Shown here: one piece after another, positions 44,536-52,241 of the stretch
Numbering within the stretch: position 1 is the first letter of the stretch
Layout: every line of letters starts with the position of its first letter
From: Deltaproteobacteria bacterium
GTDB lineage: Bacteria; Bdellovibrionota; UBA1018; UBA923
NCBI GenBank assembly: GCA_016186905.1
Contig: JACPKS010000046.1
Span: 1-64,000, forward strand
Length of the DNA: 64,000 bases
Direction: 5' to 3'
The notes under the pieces: model-generated
Told to the model about the DNA's origin: nothing
Databases searched by the model: none
The model's input: only the letters and a program-made list of their open reading frames with translations
Translations under genes and position numbers: made by a program

Positions 44536-46059
44536 GTGGAGCAGCATATTTTAAGCGCCGTGATCGCGCTGCCGGTTCTCGGCTCGCTGGTCGTGCTGTT
44601 GGTTTCATCCCGAAGCGGGCGGTCGGCGCAAAATCTAGCCACGGCATTTTCGTTGATCACCTTTGTGCTCTCCGCCGCGCTTCTTTTGAACTATGACGCC
44701 ATGGAGCCAGGGATGCAGTTCTCCGAGCGGATCGAGTGGATCCGCTCCTTCGGTATTTTCTACGACATCGGCCTCGACGGCCTGAGCCTTCCGCTCGTGC
44801 TGCTCACGTCGCTCGTCTTTTTTCTGTGTTGCCTGGCCCCGACCGAGCTCAAAGCGGGCGCGAAGGGTTATTTCTCTCTTTTTCTGTGGCTTGAGAGCGC
44901 GCTACTGGGGTTTTTCTGCGCGAAGGATCTCTTTCTATTTTTCGTCTTTTGGACGATGTCTATTCTTCCCGCGTATTTCATCGTGAGTATCTGGGGCGGC
45001 GCCGATCGCGAGCGCGCGGCGACGCGGTTCTTTCTTTACCAGCTCGTCGGGTGCGCGCTTTTTCTTCTCGGGATGTTCGCCGTCTACTATTACTCCGAAC
45101 CGCACAGCTTCAGCCTCGCGGATCTCGGCGGCGGAAAATTCAGCTCAGTCGTCGTCGAGCTCGCCTCCCAGTCGTTTCGCTTCGATCGCTTGATTTTCGT
45201 ATTGTTTCTTTTTGGCGTGGCCATTCGCATTCCGATGTTCCCCTTTCACGGCTGGTTCATTCATTTCCAGAAGGAAGCGCCGACGTCGCTGACGGTCGTC
45301 ATGGCCTCGGTGTTTATCAAGGCCGGCGCGTACGCGCTGATTCGTCTCAACTATTCTCTTTTTCCCGATGCCGCTCTCTGGATCGCCGACTTCATGGTCG
45401 CGGTCGGGGTGCTCAACGTGCTTTACGGCGCCGTTTGCGCGCTCGCGCAGCAAGACGTGCGCAAGCTCGTTTCCTACGGAACGATCAGTCACGTCGGCTT
45501 CATCGTGTTCGGCCTCTCCGTTTTCTCGAGGGCGTCGTTTCATGGCGCGATTTTGCAAATGATCGCGCACGGAATCTACGCGGCATTGCTTTTCTTTCTC
45601 GTTGGCGCGCTGGGAAGCCGTTCGAGGCATTTCGAAATCATGCGCGGCGACGGCTCAATGGGGTTCGGCGGGCTCGCGTCGCGGGCTCCGATCCTCACGG
45701 TTTTCTTCACCGTGGCCCTCTTCGCTTCGCTTGGAATCCCCGGCCTCGGAGTGTTTTCCTCGGAGCTGCTCATCATGCTGGGCTCGTTTCAGGCGCATCG
45801 GACATTCACGGTCGTGGCGCTTTGCGGAGTTCTTTTCACGGCCGCGTATCTTATCCGCATGTACCGCAGGATTTTTCTCGGCGCGGCCCCGGCCTCGAGC
45901 GCTTCGTCGGAGTTTAGTGATCTGGGAATTCGCGAACGGTTGGGTTTCGCGCCGCTGGCGCTCCTCTGTTTTTTCATAGGAATCAACCCCGGACCGCTTC
46001 TGCGCCTGTCGACGGCGGCGGTGGGGCAGCTCCTCGCCGTTCTTGGCGGCAAAGCATGA
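44536..46059 (+). CDS. nuoM: NuoM antiporter-like subunit of cluster 1
   Basis: Membrane subunit, 507 aa, better conserved than its neighbour NuoL (FPFHGWF, EAPTSLTVVMASVFIKAGAYALIRL). In TM5 the FWEAMLVPMYF of normal NuoM reads FWTMSILPAYF, replacing the essential Glu by Thr. The TM7 Lys of AIKVPMFP is Arg (AIRIPMFP). The TM8 Lys (FIKAGAY) and TM12 Glu (SSELLIM) remain. GTG 44536 is chosen since AAGGAGG ends 8 bases upstream. The stop overlaps nuoN (ATGA). Confidence 0.92.
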   Translation: MEQHILSAVIALPVLGSLVVLLVSSRSGRSAQNLATAFSLITFVLSAALLLNYDAMEPGMQFSERIEWIRSFGIFYDIGLDGLSLPLVLLTSLVFFLCCLAPTELKAGAKGYFSLFLWLESALLGFFCAKDLFLFFVFWTMSILPAYFIVSIWGGADRERAATRFFLYQLVGCALFLLGMFAVYYYSEPHSFSLADLGGGKFSSVVVELASQSFRFDRLIFVLFLFGVAIRIPMFPFHGWFIHFQKEAPTSLTVVMASVFIKAGAYALIRLNYSLFPDAALWIADFMVAVGVLNVLYGAVCALAQQDVRKLVSYGTISHVGFIVFGLSVFSRASFHGAILQMIAHGIYAALLFFLVGALGSRSRHFEIMRGDGSMGFGGLASRAPILTVFFTVALFASLGIPGLGVFSSELLIMLGSFQAHRTFTVVALCGVLFTAAYLIRMYRRIFLGAAPASSASSEFSDLGIRERLGFAPLALLCFFIGINPGPLLRLSTAAVGQLLAVLGGKA

Positions 46060-47606
46060 ACGCCACGCTTCGGTCGGCGCTTTTCGCGCTTCTGCCGGAA
46101 CTCGTGCTGCTTCTGACGGCGCTCTTCGTTTTGCTGTCGGATTCCGCGCGCATTCCGGGGCGCCGGCAGCCGAAGGGCGCGCCCCTCTGGGTCGCGCTCA
46201 CGGGATTGCTCATCGCGGCGGCGCACACAGCCCTCTCTATCGCCGCTCCGGCATGGGAAGGAAGCGTTTCGTTCGCGGGTCTGGAGCTGAATCCGGTTTC
46301 GCAGCTATTCAAAGCCATGATCATCGGTTCCTGCGCCGTCGCCTGCCTTCTCGCGCGCACTTCGCGCGAAATCGACGACCGCGACAAGGCCGAGCTTCTG
46401 GGTCTGCTCGTCGTTTCGGCGCTGGCCCACTGTCTGATCGTGTCGGCCTCGAACCTCATCGTTCTTTTCGCGTGTCTTGAGATGGCGTGGCTTGGAACCT
46501 ATGTGCTGGCGTCATTCAAGCGCGAGGAGCCGCGCTCCAGCGAAGCGGGGATGAAGCTTTACGTGTACGGCGCATTGAGCTCCCTTCTTTTCGCGGGCGG
46601 CGCGCTCGTCGCGTACGGAGTGGCCGGAAGTTTTGACATCGCCGCGATCCGCGCGCCGCTCGCCGCGCTAGGTTCCGCGCACGATGCCGCATCGATCGGG
46701 TGCCTGCTCCTGATCTTCGCGCTTTTTTTCAGTACCGTCGCCGCGCGGCTTGCGCTCTTTCCGTTCCATTTCGCGGCCGTTGACGGCGGCGAGGGGGCTC
46801 CGATTCCAGTCGCGGCCTTTCAGTCGGCGGCGTCGCTGCTTGCAGCGGTCGCGCTCGCGGCGAGAGTTTTTCTCGACCTCTTCAGCGTGCGGTCCGCCGC
46901 GGGGTGGAGCGCGCTTGAGGGCGTGCCATGGCCCTACGTGCTCGCGCTTTTCGCCGCCGCATCGATGACGCTCGGAAATCTCGCGGCCATCAGCCAGAAC
47001 AGCTTGAAGAGAATGCTCGCCTACGCTGCGCTTTCGCAGGCCGGCTTTCTGCTGATAGGCCTTTCGGTTGCTGACGGGCTTGGCGTTGCTTCGATGATTT
47101 TTTCGCTCTTTACATACACGGTCATGATTTTGGGCGCATTCTTCACGATCCAATGCATTTCAGGCTTCTATTCCGGATCGCAAACTTCCGACGACCTCTC
47201 GGTACTCGACGGCCTGGCCTGGAGAGAGCCGTTTGCAGCCGTGGCACTGAGCTGCTTTCTTCTTGGACTGATCGGGGTTCCGCCGCTTTCAGGATTCCTA
47301 GGGCGATTCTATCTTCTTAATGCGGCGCTTCAGGGCGGACATCTTTGGGTCGCGGCGATCTTTGTCTTGAATTGGGTGATTGGTTCGGCCTACATGCTTC
47401 GGCTTGTGGCGAGATTTTTCAAGGATGAGGTGGCTCACCGGGTTGATGCCGGCACAAAAGACGTTATGTTCACCCGCTTTGAAAAGGCCGTGCTTGTTTT
47501 TCTCATGATCCCGACCATCGGCCTTGGGATCTTCAGTGATCCATTCATGAGATATCTCTCTAAATCGCTCTCCCAATCATTCGAGCTTCTCACTCGGTCT
47601 TTATAG
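46056..47606 (+). CDS. nuoN: NuoN antiporter-like subunit of cluster 1
   Basis: Membrane subunit of 516 aa ending the first cluster. The TM5 Glu is retained (CLEMAWLGTYV). The TM7 Lys before PFH is Arg (ARLALFPFH), the TM8 Lys of TTGLKAAAF aligns with Leu (SAASLLAAV), and the TM12 Lys of FAGKYL is Arg (FLGRFYL). NSLKRMLAYAALSQAGF and GVPPLSGFLG confirm the family. Followed by a 69-base gap without a clear terminator or strong promoter before the second cluster. Confidence 0.92.
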   Translation: MNATLRSALFALLPELVLLLTALFVLLSDSARIPGRRQPKGAPLWVALTGLLIAAAHTALSIAAPAWEGSVSFAGLELNPVSQLFKAMIIGSCAVACLLARTSREIDDRDKAELLGLLVVSALAHCLIVSASNLIVLFACLEMAWLGTYVLASFKREEPRSSEAGMKLYVYGALSSLLFAGGALVAYGVAGSFDIAAIRAPLAALGSAHDAASIGCLLLIFALFFSTVAARLALFPFHFAAVDGGEGAPIPVAAFQSAASLLAAVALAARVFLDLFSVRSAAGWSALEGVPWPYVLALFAAASMTLGNLAAISQNSLKRMLAYAALSQAGFLLIGLSVADGLGVASMIFSLFTYTVMILGAFFTIQCISGFYSGSQTSDDLSVLDGLAWREPFAAVALSCFLLGLIGVPPLSGFLGRFYLLNAALQGGHLWVAAIFVLNWVIGSAYMLRLVARFFKDEVAHRVDAGTKDVMFTRFEKAVLVFLMIPTIGLGIFSDPFMRYLSKSLSQSFELLTRSL

Positions 47607-47675
47607 AGTTCCGAGATTTTCAATTCGTGCTAGTCTGCTGATAACTCAACGCTTGCGTAAAGAAATGGAACACTC

Positions 47676-48038
47676 ATGACAGCGTACATCCCCGTTCTCA
47701 TTTTGATGGGACTCGGCGCGGCGGTCGCGGCGATTGTTTTGCTGCTCACGCATCTGATCGGCCCGAAAGCCCCGAACAAAATCAAGATGGGCGTTTACGA
47801 GTGCGGGGTGCCGCCCATTGGCGACGCAAGACGGCGGTTCTCGGTGAAGTTCTACCTCGTTGCGATTCTTTTTCTGCTCTTCGATGTCGAGACGGTTTTT
47901 TTCTTTCCGTGGGCGGTAGTTTATAAAAAATTCTTGAGCGTCAATGCGTTTATTCTCGCGGAGATGCTCGTTTTTCTGGCGATTCTTCTCGTCGGATACG
48001 TGTACATCTACCGAAAAGGCGCTTTGGAATGGGACTAG
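47676..48038 (+). CDS. nuoA: NADH-quinone oxidoreductase subunit A (cluster 2)
   Basis: First gene of the canonical 14-subunit complex I. The 120-aa protein has three transmembrane helices and the full family motifs: [27 protein letters not shown] and FFPWA. It lines the entrance to the quinone channel. It is separated from nuoB by 144 bases that contain no gene but a small hairpin (48091-48110). Confidence 0.96.
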   Translation: MTAYIPVLILMGLGAAVAAIVLLLTHLIGPKAPNKIKMGVYECGVPPIGDARRRFSVKFYLVAILFLLFDVETVFFFPWAVVYKKFLSVNAFILAEMLVFLAILLVGYVYIYRKGALEWD

Positions 48039-48182
48039 CCTGCTCGCGTCTTTTCGCGCGATACTGCGTCTGGCTCCTCCTTCCTCCCGCAGCGTACTTC
48101 TGTGTACGCTTTGGTCGGGCGTCGTCGCCATCCTTGTCTCGCACGAAAATACGCTTCGCAGGCATTGGTGTAACAGAAAGTT

Positions 48183-48689
48183 ATGGCTAAAGACTCGTCG
48201 CCGGGAATCATGACCACCCGCCTGGATGCCGCGGTCAACTGGGCCCGCAAAAATTCGATGTGGCCTCTGCCGTTCGGAACCTCGTGCTGCGGCATCGAGT
48301 TGATGGCGACCCTTTCGGCCGACTACGACATGTCGCGCTTCGGAGCCGAAGTCGTGCGCTTCTCGCCGCGCCAGGCTGACCTTCTCATCTGTGCCGGCAC
48401 GATCGCGAACAAGATGGCGCCGATTCTGAAGAACATTTACGAGCAGATGTCGGAACCGAAGTGGGTCATGGCGTTCGGTGTCTGCACCAGCTCGGGAGGA
48501 ATTTACAATATTTACAGCGTGCTTCAGGGCATCGATACGATCATCCCGGTTGACGTTTACATTCCGGGCTGTCCGCCGAGCCCCGAAGGCGTCATCCACG
48601 GCCTGATGAAGCTGCAGGAGCGCATCGCGCGTGGCGACTACGGCAGCAGCCGCAAGCGGCCCACGCGCGAGGAGCTTTTCGGGAAATAA
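48183..48689 (+). CDS. nuoB: NADH-quinone oxidoreductase subunit B (cluster 2)
   Basis: N2-cluster subunit of 168 aa. Ligands are the tandem Cys in GTSCCGIE, the Cys in GVCTSSGG and the Cys in PGCPPSPEG. ADYDMSRFG and FSPRQADLLICAGTIANKMAP match ordinary NuoB. It couples electron delivery to quinone reduction. Two bases separate its stop from nuoC. Confidence 0.97.
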   Translation: MAKDSSPGIMTTRLDAAVNWARKNSMWPLPFGTSCCGIELMATLSADYDMSRFGAEVVRFSPRQADLLICAGTIANKMAPILKNIYEQMSEPKWVMAFGVCTSSGGIYNIYSVLQGIDTIIPVDVYIPGCPPSPEGVIHGLMKLQERIARGDYGSSRKRPTREELFGK

Positions 48690-48691
48690 AA

Positions 48692-49228
48692 ATGGCGAAT
48701 CCCGTTTTGGAAAATCAGATCAAGAAAATTCAGGATCGCTTCGGCGCCTCGATCGCGAAGATCGAGTACGACCGCGCAGGTTGCCCGATCCTCTGGGCTA
48801 AAAAAGACGACGCGATCGAGTTTTTGAAGTTTCTTAAGGCCGCGGCGGGTCTCGATTTCATCTTTCTTGCCGATCTTACCGCGTATGATGAGCTGGGCTC
48901 CGAGGAAGAAGCGCTCAGCCGCTTCGTCGTCGTGTACAACCTGTATTCGCCCGAGCACGGCACGCGCGCGCGCGTGAAAGTTCGCTTGCGGCTCGATGAG
49001 CCGATGCCCACGGCCGTCGGCGTCTGGAGCGGCGCCAACTGGGCCGAGCGCGAAGTGTTCGACCTGTTCGGGATTCGGTTCGCGGGGCACCCCGATCTGC
49101 GCCGCATTCTCTTGGATATTCGCTGGGAGGGTCATCCGCTGAGGAAAGATTACTACTGGCGCAAGAGTCAGATTTTCACGGATGCCGAGCCGATCCCGGA
49201 ACACCTGCTGAAGGACGAAAGCCGATGA
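48692..49228 (+). CDS. nuoC: NADH-quinone oxidoreductase subunit C (cluster 2)
   Basis: Peripheral-arm scaffold subunit, 178 aa. The signature ANWAEREVFDLFGIRFAGHPDLRRIL and GHPLRKDYYW are present. It is encoded separately from nuoD, unlike the fused NuoCD of E. coli. The stop overlaps the nuoD start (ATGA). Confidence 0.96.
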   Translation: MANPVLENQIKKIQDRFGASIAKIEYDRAGCPILWAKKDDAIEFLKFLKAAAGLDFIFLADLTAYDELGSEEEALSRFVVVYNLYSPEHGTRARVKVRLRLDEPMPTAVGVWSGANWAEREVFDLFGIRFAGHPDLRRILLDIRWEGHPLRKDYYWRKSQIFTDAEPIPEHLLKDESR

Positions 49229-50457
49229 AGACCGACGCGACTCATTACGGCGGACATCAAGACGAATCCGACGAGATTTACGAGGATTCGAAAGTTTATA
49301 TGAATATCGGGCCCTCTCACCCGGCGACGCACGGCACGCTTCGCGTGATGGTTCGCTTAAGCGGCGAGACGATCGAGAAGTCCATCAGTGAGATGGGTTA
49401 CCTCCACCGCGGCAAGGAAAAAATCGGCGAGAATGTCACGTACCACAAATTCCGCCCGCATACCGACCGGATGAACTACTGCTCCTCGCTCGCCAACAAC
49501 GTCGCTTACGACATGGCGATTGAGCGCGTCATGGGTCTCGAAGTGCCGGAACGCACGAGATATATCCGCACGATCTGCGTGGAAATCTCTCGCATCATCG
49601 ACCACCTGATTTGCGTCGGCATCAACGCCGTCGACCTCGGCGCGTTCTCGTTTTTCCTTTACGGCTTCCATCAGCGCGAAGAAGCGTACACGCTGATCGA
49701 AATGCTCTGCGGAGCCCGCCTCACCACGACCTACACGCGCGTGGGCGGGCTTGGCTGGGAGCCGCCGCCCGAGTTTCTTCCGGCGCTCATAAAGTGGCTC
49801 GACGGTTTCGAGCCGGTCGTGGCTGAGATGGACAAGCTCCTCACGGACAACAAGATCTGGGTCGATCGCACCAAGGGCGTCGGCGCGTTCACGCGCGAAG
49901 AAGCTCTGGCGTACTCGTTCACCGGCCCCTGCGCGCGCGCGAGCAACGTGAACATCGACCTTCGCCGCGACCAGCCCGATCCGCTTTTGAAATACGGCGA
50001 GCTGGACTTCGAGGTTCCGCTCGGAAAAAACGGCGACGTCTACGACCGGTATCTCGTCCGAATGGAAGAACTTCGTCAGAGCGCGAGGATGCTGCGTCAG
50101 CTTGCCGCGAAATGCCCGGACGAAGGCCCCATCTGGGTTGACGACAAGCGCGTGGTGATTCCTCCGAAAGACCGAGTCTACAATTCGATGGAAGCGATGA
50201 TCCATCACTTCAAATTTTTCATGGAAGGCTTCGACGTTCCGCCTGGTGAAGCGTACACGTGCATCGAAGGCCCGAACGGGGAGTTGGGATTCTACGTGAT
50301 CAGCAAGGGAGGTCCGATGGCCTGGCGCATGCGCGTGCGCGCGCCGTCGTTTTGGATGTACCAGGGCCTCGATCCAATGATCAAGGGCGAGAAGATCGCC
50401 GACCTCGTGGCATCGCTCGGAAGCATCAACGTCATCGCGGGCGAGCTGGACAGATAA
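49225..50457 (+). CDS. nuoD: NADH-quinone oxidoreductase subunit D (cluster 2)
   Basis: Quinone-site subunit, 410 aa. The N-terminal IGPSHPATHGTLR keeps the headgroup-binding His, and the quinone-site Tyr lies in DRMNYCSSLANN. GYLHRGKEKIGE and the terminal SINVIAGELDR (close to the usual GEVDR) are present. It therefore looks fully functional, in contrast to the first-cluster copy. Confidence 0.97.
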   Translation: MKTDATHYGGHQDESDEIYEDSKVYMNIGPSHPATHGTLRVMVRLSGETIEKSISEMGYLHRGKEKIGENVTYHKFRPHTDRMNYCSSLANNVAYDMAIERVMGLEVPERTRYIRTICVEISRIIDHLICVGINAVDLGAFSFFLYGFHQREEAYTLIEMLCGARLTTTYTRVGGLGWEPPPEFLPALIKWLDGFEPVVAEMDKLLTDNKIWVDRTKGVGAFTREEALAYSFTGPCARASNVNIDLRRDQPDPLLKYGELDFEVPLGKNGDVYDRYLVRMEELRQSARMLRQLAAKCPDEGPIWVDDKRVVIPPKDRVYNSMEAMIHHFKFFMEGFDVPPGEAYTCIEGPNGELGFYVISKGGPMAWRMRVRAPSFWMYQGLDPMIKGEKIADLVASLGSINVIAGELDR

Positions 50458-50460
50458 ATT

Positions 50461-50937
50461 ATGAGCAAGAAGATCCTCTCCGAAAAATTTTACAAGGAGA
50501 TCGAGCGGATCAGGCCGAGGTATCCGACGAACCAGGCGCTTCTCCTTCCGGCGCTGCATCTGGCGCAAAAAGAGCAAGGCTGGGTTTCGGGCGAGGTCAT
50601 GGACGAGGTCGCGGCCGCGATCGACATCCCGCCTCCGGTCGTGCGCGAGGTCATCACGTTCTACACGATGTACAACCTGAAGCCGGTGGGGAAGCACCAC
50701 CTGCAGGTCTGCACGAACATTTCGTGCGCGCTCATGGGCGCCGAGGAGCTGCTCGGGCATTGCGAGAAAAAACTCGGCATCAAGGCGGGCGATACGACGC
50801 GAGACAGGAAATTCACGATCACCGAGGTCGAGTGTCTTGGCGCGTGCGGGACCGCCCCGTGCATTCAGGTCAACGACGACTATCACGAGAACATGACGGC
50901 CGATAAGATCGACAAGCTTCTTTCGGAGCTTTCGTGA
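50461..50937 (+). CDS. nuoE: NADH-quinone oxidoreductase subunit E (cluster 2)
   Basis: 24-kDa-type subunit of the NADH-oxidising module, 158 aa, with thioredoxin fold. The 2Fe-2S (N1a) ligands are CTNISC and, 36-40 residues later, CLGACG. ITFYTMYNLKPVGKHH is typical. It starts 3 bases after nuoD and overlaps the nuoF start by one base. Confidence 0.96.
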   Translation: MSKKILSEKFYKEIERIRPRYPTNQALLLPALHLAQKEQGWVSGEVMDEVAAAIDIPPPVVREVITFYTMYNLKPVGKHHLQVCTNISCALMGAEELLGHCEKKLGIKAGDTTRDRKFTITEVECLGACGTAPCIQVNDDYHENMTADKIDKLLSELS

Positions 50938-52235
50938 TGCCTGAGATCATCGTTTCGAAATTCTTCTACAACAAGGAAGCGGCGCCGCTCTCTTACTACA
51001 AGGCACACGGCGGGTACGAGGGCCTGAAAAAGGCGCTCGGCATGACGCCCGGCGCGATCATCGCCGAGATGAAGAAATCCAACATGCGCGGGCGCGGGGG
51101 TGCTGGCTTTCCGACCGGGATGAAGTGGGGCTTCATTCCGAAAGAATCCAAAATGCCGAAGTACATGGTGTGCAACGCCGACGAGTCGGAGCCCGGCACG
51201 TTCAAAGACCGCGCGATCATGACGTACTCCCCTCACATGCTGATTGAAGGAATGGCGATCGGATCGTTCGCGATCGGCGCGCGCGTCGCGTACATTTACA
51301 TCCGCGGAGAGTACGTGCGCGAGGCCGGGATTCTCGAAAAAGCAATCGAGGAGGCTTACAAAGCCGGTATCCTCGGCGAGAAAGTCATGGGCTCGGATTT
51401 CAAGCTCGATCTGTACGTGCACCGCGGGGCGGGCGCCTACATCTGCGGCGAAGAGACCGGCCTGCTCAACAGCCTCGAGGGCAAGCGCGGCGAGCCGCGC
51501 GTGAAGCCGCCGTTTCCGGCCATCAAAGGCGCGTTCGGCGGGCCCACGATCGTGAACAACGTCGAAACGCTGGCCGCCGTCCCAGCCATCATCCTAAAGG
51601 GCGGCGAGTGGTTCGCGGGTCTCGGAAAATTTCCGAACAGCGGCGGCACGCGCCTCTATTGCGTTAGCGGCCACGTGAACAAGCCCGGGCTTTACGAATT
51701 TGCTTGCGGCGCGGTTACGCTGCGCGAGCTGATCTACGACCACTGCGGCGGAATCCGGAACGGCAATAAGCTCAAGGCCGTGATTCCCGGAGGTTCGTCG
51801 GCGCCCGTGCTGACCGCGAACGAGCTCGATATCGCGCTCGACATCGAACCGATGATGAAGGCGGGCACGATGCTGGGCTCGGCGGGCGTCATCGTGATCG
51901 ACGAGACCTGGAGCGCGGTGAAAGCCATCAAGCGCATCACGCACTTCTACGCGCACGAGTCGTGCGGGCAATGCACGCCCTGCCGCGAAGGCTGCCGCTG
52001 GATGGAAGACGTGCTGCACCGGATTCTCGACGGTCACGGCAAGATGACCGACCTCGACCTGCTTTTGAACGTCGCCGGCAACATCAACGGCAAAACGCTG
52101 TGCGCGCTAGGCGATGCGGCGGCCGGTCCCGTGATCAGCTTCGTGAAAAAATTCAGGCACGAATTCGAGGAAATGATCCGGAATGAAACAAACGCCCTAA
52201 ATGGGCGTTTGTCGGCCGAGCAAGGGAAGGTCTAG
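50937..52235 (+). CDS. nuoF: NADH-quinone oxidoreductase subunit F (cluster 2)
   Basis: NADH- and FMN-binding subunit with 4Fe-4S cluster N3, 432 aa. The nucleotide loop is RGRGGAGFPTG, FMN contacts include CNADESEPGTFKDR, and ESCGQCTPCREG plus a later Cys (GKTLCALGD) ligate N3. ATG 50937 is favoured over the GTG one codon earlier because GGAG is 7 bases upstream. The last 15 or so codons form an RNA hairpin (52188-52212). Confidence 0.97.
   Translation: MPEIIVSKFFYNKEAAPLSYYKAHGGYEGLKKALGMTPGAIIAEMKKSNMRGRGGAGFPTGMKWGFIPKESKMPKYMVCNADESEPGTFKDRAIMTYSPHMLIEGMAIGSFAIGARVAYIYIRGEYVREAGILEKAIEEAYKAGILGEKVMGSDFKLDLYVHRGAGAYICGEETGLLNSLEGKRGEPRVKPPFPAIKGAFGGPTIVNNVETLAAVPAIILKGGEWFAGLGKFPNSGGTRLYCVSGHVNKPGLYEFACGAVTLRELIYDHCGGIRNGNKLKAVIPGGSSAPVLTANELDIALDIEPMMKAGTMLGSAGVIVIDETWSAVKAIKRITHFYAHESCGQCTPCREGCRWMEDVLHRILDGHGKMTDLDLLLNVAGNINGKTLCALGDAAAGPVISFVKKFRHEFEEMIRNETNALNGRLSAEQGKV
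52188..52212 (+). repeat. Perfect inverted repeat at the 3' end of nuoF
   Basis: Ten-base arms ACAAACGCCC and GGGCGTTTGT flank the loop TAAAT within the nuoF coding end, 29 bases before the nuoG start. There is no following T tract, so it is not a standard terminator. It could stabilise the upstream message or lower downstream expression. Confidence 0.85.
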
Positions 52236-52241
52236 TGTAAT

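Noticed and set aside
47607-47675. Dedicated promoter or terminator between the two nuo clusters
   Set aside because: No -35/-10 pair with acceptable spacing and no stem-loop with T tract could be found, so co-transcription is left open.
49357-50886. 509-aa minus-strand frame opposite nuoD and nuoE of cluster 2
   Set aside because: Spans two real genes with complete motifs; a GC-rich antisense frame.
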